A stretch of DNA of 10,706 bases from JACDAN01 sp046729215 (GTDB lineage: Bacteria; Actinomycetota; Thermoleophilia; Gaiellales; Gaiellaceae): contig JBKPGE010000096.1 of NCBI GenBank assembly GCA_046729215.1, positions 1 through 10,706 of the forward strand. Direction: 5' to 3'. Below the pieces are notes generated by a model, which saw nothing but the letters and a program-made list of their open reading frames with translations, had not been told where the DNA came from and ran no database searches. A program made the translations under genes and the position numbers. Shown here in pieces: positions 6,025 to 10,706 of the stretch; the first letter of the stretch is position 1, and each line of letters begins with the position of its first letter.

Positions 6025-7256
6025 CGCACCTGGTTGATGGCGGGAAGCGTCGACGACAACGGGTCGTCCTTCACCGGTGCGAAGGTCATGTCGTTGAAGC
6101 GAGCGAAGTAGACGTCGTCGTCGACGACCCCCTCGTGGTTGTGGAGGTTGAAACCCCGTTCGTCGCCGTTCGCGCCCCGCACCGTCACCTCGTTCAGCGC
6201 CTTGATCAGCTTCGCGCGGTCATCGATCCCAACCGCCTGCCGCAACGCGGCGGCCAGGACGTTGACGCAGTCGTAGGTGTACATCGCGTACTCGGGCGGC
6301 TGCACCACCTCTTCTCCTTTGGAGGTCTTGACGCCGACGGGCTCAGGCCCGAAGCGCTCCTCGAACTGGCCCTCGAAGGTCTGCCAGGCCTGCGGGCCTA
6401 GCTCGGAGGTCATCCGGCCCGACGCGAAGACGAGACCGTTGACCCACTCCGGCCGATCGGCAAGCTGTTGGCGGACGAGCGGATCGGCCCCGCTCGGCGG
6501 CGTGTACACGGCAGCGTCCCAACGCCGGCTGCGTGCGGCCGTCAGCACGTTCGCGATCACCGCGGGCCGCGCCCAGACGAGCAGGGCGGTCGCGCCGGCG
6601 CGACGCGCGCGCAGGACCTGGGGCGCGAGATCGGAAGCCTCGGACGGCAGTCTCAGCCGAATCGCCACCGACTCAGGATTGGCGCCGAAGGATTTTGCGA
6701 GCGCCGCCCGGCCCTCTTCGCCGTAGCCGCTGTCGTCAGTGAGGATTGCGACCCGCAACCCCTTCGGAATCAGATACTCGGCGTAGCGGAACGCGACGCC
6801 GCGGTCGGTCGGCGCGACGCGGAAGACGTTCGGCCGTGCGTCTGAATCGACGAGACCCGCTCCGCCCTGATACGTGATGCAGATCGGGATGTCTGCGTTC
6901 CGGGCGATGCGCCAGGACGCATCGACCCCGGTTCCCTCGTCGACGATCGCGACGGCGCCATCTCTAACCGCCCGCCTGACGTTCGCGACCGCCTGCCTCG
7001 GCGACAGCGCGTTGTCCATCCGGCGAATCCGAAACCGGAAGCTCCTGTCGTCGGTCGCGACGGTATCCACCACGGCAGCGCCGAGCTCGGCTCCGTGCGC
7101 GATCGTCTCGCCGATGTACGGGCTGGTCGAAAACGGCGCGTTGACGGCGATCGTCAGCGTGCGAACCGAATTCGAGTCGTCGCTGCCGCCGCAGCCAGCG
7201 GCGAAGAGGACGACCAGGAGGGCAAGCACGCGCCGCAGGTAGCCGAATCTGTCCAT
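6021..7256 (-). CDS. ABC transporter solute-binding lipoprotein, branched-chain amino acid (LivJ/LivK) type
   Basis: This 411-residue protein should capture a small solute outside the membrane and deliver it to the LivH/LivMG permease. It begins with a lipoprotein signal peptide, VLALLVVLFAAGC, whose lipidated cysteine is residue 22, followed by a GGSDDSNS linker. The mature part has the outline of the type I periplasmic-binding fold: TLTIAVNAPFSTSPYIGETIAHGAELG near the start, then RQAVANVRRAVRDGAVAIVDE, VAILTDDSGYGEEGRAALAK at the second lobe, and a late YAMYTYDCVNVLAAALRQA helix. The start is ATG 7256, immediately after the TAG of the upstream permease-ATPase gene with no intervening base. 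The substrate cannot be read from the sequence; branched-chain amino acids are only the family's typical cargo, and amides, urea or aromatic compounds are also known for relatives. Confidence 0.92.
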   Translation of the reverse strand: MDRFGYLRRVLALLVVLFAAGCGGSDDSNSVRTLTIAVNAPFSTSPYIGETIAHGAELGAAVVDTVATDDRSFRFRIRRMDNALSPRQAVANVRRAVRDGAVAIVDEGTGVDASWRIARNADIPICITYQGGAGLVDSDARPNVFRVAPTDRGVAFRYAEYLIPKGLRVAILTDDSGYGEEGRAALAKSFGANPESVAIRLRLPSEASDLAPQVLRARRAGATALLVWARPAVIANVLTAARSRRWDAAVYTPPSGADPLVRQQLADRPEWVNGLVFASGRMTSELGPQAWQTFEGQFEERFGPEPVGVKTSKGEEVVQPPEYAMYTYDCVNVLAAALRQAVGIDDRAKLIKALNEVTVRGANGDERGFNLHNHEGVVDDDVYFARFNDMTFAPVKDDPLSSTLPAINQVR

Positions 7257-9056
7257 CTAGAGCGGTTGCCGGCCGAGGTACGCCTCGCGGACGGCTGGAT
7301 CGTCTGCGATCTCGTCCGGGCTCCCCGAGGCAAGCCTCGCACCCGCGTCCAACACGACGATGTCACTCGCGACCGACCGAACGAGCCGAAGGTTGTGCTC
7401 GACGACGAGCAGGCCAAGCCCCGCGTCGGCAAGGTCTGTGAGCAGTCGCCGCAGACGCTCGAGCTCGTCCGGACCTGCGCCGGCGGACGGCTCGTCGAGG
7501 AGAAGCATCCGCGGGCAGGTGGCAAGCGCCGAAGCGATCATCAGCAGGCGCTGCTCGGGCCCTGTGAGCGCGCCGGCTTGGTCGTGCGCTCGGCGGTCGA
7601 GCCCGACGACGGAAAGGGCGGCGAGCGCTCGAGCGCGAATTTCCCTCGACTCTTCCCGTGCCTTCGGCGTCGCGAAGAGCGCTCGCAGCGCTCCGCCGTG
7701 GCGCCTTCGCAGGGAGGCTCCGATGACGGCGTTCTCGAGCACCGTCAGCTTCCGAAAGACCGAGCTCGTCTGAAGGGTTCGAACGAGGCCCCGCCGCACG
7801 CGGACCGCGGTCGACTCCGCGTCGATGTCGAGCTGGTCGAGCGCGACCCTCCCCGAATCCGGCCGCATCGTCCCAGCGAGTAAGCGGAGAGCGGTTGTCT
7901 TTCCGGAGCCGTTGGGGCCGATGAGAGCTCGGACGCCGCCGGGCCGAACGTCGAGATCGAGCCGTTCGAGCGCGACGACGCCTCCGAAGCGCTTGGCAAG
8001 GCCGTGCACGTCGAGTTTCGCGCCCTCGTACGGCGCGAGTCTGAGGGACGGCGCACCGTCGGCCTCGCGGCGCCGATGGACGCGGCGGTGGAGCTCGGGC
8101 AGGATTCCGTCTCCGCCGGCCGCGAGCACGACGAGGAGCAGCAGCGCCGCCAGCATCGGACTGAAGCGCACGGTATCGGTGCCGGTGAGATCCGCAAGGC
8201 CGTCCCCGACGAGTGCGAGCAGGCCGAGCAGCACGATCCCCACAGTGGGGCCGACGGCACTGGCCGCTCCACCGACGAGGACGGCGACAAGTAGACGAAA
8301 CGAAAGCTCCGGGCCGTAGACGCTTGAGTCCGCGACGCCGGCGAGCTGGACAGCGAGCCCTCCGGCCAGGCCGCCAACCGCCGCAGCTCCAGCGAAGGCG
8401 CGGAGACGAAGCGATGCGGCCTCTGTCCCCAAGGCAGCTGCGCCGGCCGGTCGCTGCGCAGCCGCCTGCAGCGCCAGGCCGAAGGAGCTGTGGGCGAGCG
8501 TCCGATGACCGAGCATCGCCAAGGCGACCAGAGCGACCGCGAGTTCATAGTGGACCGTCGGCGTCCACGCCGGTGGCACGACGACGCCCTGCGCTCCGCC
8601 GGAGATCGAAGGGAAGGCGACGAGCCCGAGTGCGAAGAGCCATGTCACGATCCAGGTCACCGCCGCGACGTACACCGGACGAAAGCGGACGATCGCCGCA
8701 GCGACCACGATGCCGCCGAGTGCAGCGGCGGCGGCGGCCAGCAGCGCGGCTGCGAGCACAGGCCACCCATGGACGGCGAGGTGAGCGGCGACAACGGCGC
8801 CGATCCCGACGAAGGCGCCTTGTGCCACGGACGGCATCCCTCCGACGCCCACTGCGAAACCGAGGCCGACGGCGGCAAGCGCGAGGTAGACGGTCTCCGC
8901 CAGGCGGTCGATCTGCACCAATCCCGGCAAGACCACGGGAAGGAGGGCAGCGACTGCCAGACCGGCGACGGCGAGCCAGGCAAGGCCGTTCCACGAGCGC
9001 TTCGCATCCCTCGCCGCGCCACGGAGCGCCCGCTCCGTCGTCGCAAGTGCGTTCAC
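7257..9056 (-). CDS. Fused LivM-type permease and LivG-type ATPase of a branched-chain amino acid ABC transporter
   Basis: This 599-residue fusion joins the second membrane subunit to a cytoplasmic ATPase. Residues about 25-320 are a hydrophobic permease domain with the LivM-like phrase GVGGMPSVAQGAFVGIGA (70-87). A basic linker, LHRRVHRRREADG, follows, and the ATPase starts near 348. It has Walker A GPNGSGKTT (380-388), Q-loop Q429, Walker B with catalytic glutamate MLLLDEP (517-523), and H-loop H554 in VVEHN. The ABC signature is abnormal: LTGPEQR (497-503) where LivG proteins usually have a form such as LAYGQQR, so proline replaces the nucleotide-contacting glycine. The start is GTG 9056, with a strong GGAGGAGG ribosome binding site just upstream and a GTGA overlap with livH. 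A longer reading from 9155 is not credible because it would overlap livH by about 100 bases. No separate LivF is nearby. Confidence 0.93.
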   Translation of the reverse strand: MNALATTERALRGAARDAKRSWNGLAWLAVAGLAVAALLPVVLPGLVQIDRLAETVYLALAAVGLGFAVGVGGMPSVAQGAFVGIGAVVAAHLAVHGWPVLAAALLAAAAAALGGIVVAAAIVRFRPVYVAAVTWIVTWLFALGLVAFPSISGGAQGVVVPPAWTPTVHYELAVALVALAMLGHRTLAHSSFGLALQAAAQRPAGAAALGTEAASLRLRAFAGAAAVGGLAGGLAVQLAGVADSSVYGPELSFRLLVAVLVGGAASAVGPTVGIVLLGLLALVGDGLADLTGTDTVRFSPMLAALLLLVVLAAGGDGILPELHRRVHRRREADGAPSLRLAPYEGAKLDVHGLAKRFGGVVALERLDLDVRPGGVRALIGPNGSGKTTALRLLAGTMRPDSGRVALDQLDIDAESTAVRVRRGLVRTLQTSSVFRKLTVLENAVIGASLRRRHGGALRALFATPKAREESREIRARALAALSVVGLDRRAHDQAGALTGPEQRLLMIASALATCPRMLLLDEPSAGAGPDELERLRRLLTDLADAGLGLLVVEHNLRLVRSVASDIVVLDAGARLASGSPDEIADDPAVREAYLGRQPL

Positions 9057-9985
9057 TCGACCTCCTCCAGCGCTTCGCCTGGCGGCCGGAGCGCCACATA
9101 GAGCAGGATGAGGGCGAGCGGGATGACGACGCTGTAGGCAGGGCCGAGCTCCCAACCCGCGACGTGGACGTTCGCAATTGCGGCTTCGGCCAATCCGAGC
9201 GCCGCTCCTGCTGCAAAAGCGAGCAGCGGAGGCCCGAAGCGAACGAGGAGCGCGGCTGCGAGCCCCTTGAGGCCGAGCAAGGTCCCGGTATCGGCCGAGA
9301 CGGGCCCACTCGGCGCGGCGGTCACGGCTGCGAGCGCGGCCACGGCGCCCGCCAGTCCGAACGCGAGCGGAACAAGCCGCGTCATCGGCACGCCGACGAC
9401 GAGGGCTCCCTCACGGTCCGCCGCGATCGCCTGGAGGCCACGGCCGGGACGCGTACGGTCGATCGACCAGGCAACCAGTGCGGCCAGCGCGAACGCCACG
9501 GCGGCGACATAGAACGCACGAACCTGGATCGATGCGCCGGCGATCGTGACGAAGCCCCCTTCACCGACGCGACGAAACGGGATGGGATCCGGAAACACGT
9601 ACGCAGATCGCGGGAACACCGACTCGATGACGGCGTGGATCGCGAAAGCCAACGCCAGCATCGCCCCGACCCACCCGAGTGTCGATCCGCGCTCGAGGAA
9701 CGGCTGGACGACGAGCAGGTACCCGCCTGCTCCCACCAGGATGCAGACGAGAACGCCGACGCAGAGCGCGACGAGGTAGCGCCCGGTCGACACGTTCGTT
9801 TGCGTCACCGGCCCCGTTCCGGCAGCGACGAGCAGCGTCGTGAAGATTCCCAGCCCGATCAGGTCGCCGAGCGCGAGATAGACGGTGCCCGTCAGGCGGA
9901 AGACGAGCGCGTGGCCGATCGCCACGAGGCCGTACACACCGCCGGCCGCAAGCCCCGTGACGACGACCTGGAGGGCGAGGTCCAC
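9053..9985 (-). CDS. LivH-type permease of a branched-chain amino acid ABC transporter
   Basis: This 310-residue integral membrane protein is one of the two permease subunits and is the first gene of the operon. It starts with the family's typical membrane segment, VVTGLAAGGVYGLVAIGHALVF, followed by LTGTVYLALGDLIGLG, which corresponds to the region around the 'NFAHG' phrase of other LivH proteins. Several further hydrophobic helices follow. The cytoplasmic coupling loop has the family look: DRTRPGRGLQAIAADREGA, then VGVPMTRLVPLAFGLAGAVA. The start is GTG 9985. It has no ribosome binding site, but a -10-like TAGGCT lies seven bases upstream, so the operon transcript may be leaderless. The stop overlaps the permease-ATPase start as GTGA. 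Length is ordinary for the family. Confidence 0.93.
   Translation of the reverse strand: MDLALQVVVTGLAAGGVYGLVAIGHALVFRLTGTVYLALGDLIGLGIFTTLLVAAGTGPVTQTNVSTGRYLVALCVGVLVCILVGAGGYLLVVQPFLERGSTLGWVGAMLALAFAIHAVIESVFPRSAYVFPDPIPFRRVGEGGFVTIAGASIQVRAFYVAAVAFALAALVAWSIDRTRPGRGLQAIAADREGALVVGVPMTRLVPLAFGLAGAVAALAAVTAAPSGPVSADTGTLLGLKGLAAALLVRFGPPLLAFAAGAALGLAEAAIANVHVAGWELGPAYSVVIPLALILLYVALRPPGEALEEVE
9054..9070 (-). promoter_or_regulatory. Ribosome binding site that decides the start of the fused permease-ATPase gene
   Basis: Within the last codons of livH the minus strand reads GGAGGAGG, four bases before GA and the GTG at 9056-9054 (TCGA spacer). This near-ideal Shine-Dalgarno sequence places the start at 9056 rather than at an upstream codon. 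It contrasts with the genes in this window that have no such site. Confidence 0.75.
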
Positions 9986-9992
9986 TGGCGGG

Positions 9993-9998
9993 AGCCTA
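9993..9998 (-). promoter_or_regulatory. Proposed -10 element of the Liv-type operon (leaderless)
   Basis: On the minus strand TAGGCT ends seven bases before GTG 9985, placing the expected transcript start at the start codon. The spacer CCCGCCA has no ribosome binding site. A -35 at the expected distance is poor (only a central GAC matches). The hexamer fits TAnnnT, as at three other genes here. Confidence 0.5.
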
Positions 9999-10035
9999 TT
10001 CAGAGCCGAGTTCTGCGGTCCCCGGACGCCTTTCT

Positions 10036-10706
10036 TGCTCGGTCGGCGGCGACGTGAACGGCTGGGTCAAGGTGCCGTTCAACGAGGCTCGCTACGGCCG
10101 CGACTTCTGCAACAGCATCGTCTGCAACAACACCTGGTTCCTGATCCGCGACGCCATGGCGTTCTGGGTCCAGGGCCAGCTGGCCTCGGGCAAGAAATTC
10201 CGCAGACCGCGGACTATCTCAAGACGTTCGACAAGTGGGACCGGTACGACCTCGACGGCGATGGCAACTTCAAGGAGCCGGACGGGTTCATCGACCACTT
10301 CCAGATCGTCCACGCGGGCGGCGACCAGGCCGCCGGTGACCCAAATCACGGCACCGACGCGATCTGGAGCCACCGCTGGTACGCGTCCGTTCAAGCCGGT
10401 GGACCGGGCGGCCTCCCGGGCGTCAACGCCGGTAGCGGCGGCGTGTCGAGCGGCGTGACGATCCCGAGCAACCCGACCGGCGTCTGGGTCGGCGACTACA
10501 CCATCAAGCCCGAGAACGGAGGCCTCGGCGTCTTCGCGCACGAGTACTCGCACGATCTCGGCTTGCCCGATCTCTGCGACACGTCCGGGAACACGGGCGG
10601 TGCCGAGAACTCGACGGCGTTCTGGACGCTCATGAGCTCCGGAGCGAACATCGGCGACGGCGGTCCGAACGGAAGCGGCGACGCTCCGACCGACTGGGGC
10701 GCGTGG
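10036..10706 (+). pseudogene. Broken fragment of an M6-family (immune inhibitor A-like) secreted metalloprotease
   Basis: The family consists of secreted zinc proteases. Recognisable sequence begins around 10036 with SVGGDVNGWVKVPFNEARYG and continues through WFLIRDAMAFWVQGQLASGK. Near 10194 the frame is lost. The protein resumes in the frame one base back with ADYLKTFDKWDRYDLDGDG, EPDGFIDHFQIVHAGGD, AIWSHRWYA and the zinc site HEYSHDLGLPDL (HEXXH at 10539-10553), then runs to the window edge. Adding one G after 10194 would restore a smooth G-K-E-I-P-Q-T-A-D-Y-L. The Asp-rich DLDGDGNFKEPDGFID stretch looks like a calcium-binding loop. The signal peptide, propeptide and first part of the catalytic domain are absent: only about 50 bases separate this fragment from livH, and they hold no such coding. 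GTG 10054 is the first in-frame start but has no ribosome binding site. It is either a 5'-truncated, frameshifted pseudogene or the product of assembly or sequencing error. Confidence 0.8.

Noticed and set aside
8690..8760. GCGGCGGCGG-like low-complexity run as a repeat element
   Set aside because: It lies within the permease coding sequence and simply encodes an alanine-rich membrane helix.
9057..9155. An N-terminal extension of the permease-ATPase gene starting at 9155
   Set aside because: It would overlap livH by about 100 bases and gives a non-family sequence (GARPCLQRRHPARP). GTG 9056 has a strong ribosome binding site and a GTGA overlap.
8213..10057. A 614-codon plus-strand open frame opposite livH and the permease-ATPase gene
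   Set aside because: It is antisense to two genes with clear family motifs, is extremely arginine-rich and has no recognisable domain. Long antisense frames are expected in GC-rich DNA.
1..10706. tRNA, rRNA, CRISPR array, insertion sequence, integrase or defence genes
   Set aside because: No cloverleaf-like segments, spaced direct repeats, terminal inverted repeats or matching protein motifs were found on reading both strands; nearly all bases are accounted for by the listed genes.

Overview
The window is GC-rich bacterial DNA with G or C at most third codon positions. It most resembles an actinobacterium. The fumarase matches the mycobacterial FumC type closely as I remember that sequence, several genes appear to lack a 5' leader, and GTG, TTG and probably CTG starts are used. 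A deep lineage such as Thermoleophilia would fit, but that is inference. No tRNA, rRNA, CRISPR array, insertion sequence or phage gene was seen.

Left part (1-3011). On the minus strand the start of a respiratory complex I operon reads nuoA-nuoB-nuoC. The genes overlap at ATGA and CTGA junctions, and nuoC runs off the window edge. Diverging from nuoA, across about 170 bases, are two plus-strand genes: an A-type iron-sulfur carrier (ErpA/SufA/HesB family) and a ferredoxin-NADP reductase of the thioredoxin-reductase-like type. Together these genes concern electron transfer and iron-sulfur supply.

Middle part (3076-4915). A class II fumarase with a shortened N-terminus is followed four bases later by a small predicted lipoprotein. 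Its signal peptide becomes visible only if translation starts at CTG 4409. Its 3' end overlaps the convergent liv-type operon by 10 bases.

Right part (4906-9985, minus strand). This is a very tight ABC-transporter operon of the branched-chain amino acid (Liv/HAAT) type. Its order is LivH permease, a LivM permease fused to a LivG ATPase, a LivJ/K-like solute-binding lipoprotein, and an unrecognised exported protein anchored by one C-terminal membrane segment. The junctions are GTGA overlap, TAG|ATG with no gap, and TTGA overlap. No LivF is present, and the one ATPase has an unusual signature motif.

Right edge (about 10036-10706, plus strand). Part of an M6-family (immune inhibitor A-like) secreted metalloprotease. 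It lacks its N-terminal part and is broken by a one-base frameshift near 10194, so it is either a pseudogene or an assembly error.

The most notable observations are: the Liv-like operon with its fusion, odd ATPase signature, absent LivF and extra membrane-anchored partner; a shared pattern of TAnnnT hexamers 6-9 bases before four start codons, suggesting leaderless transcripts; and two probable CTG starts that routine gene calling would likely miss. I found no clear evidence of a wholly new defence or mobile system.
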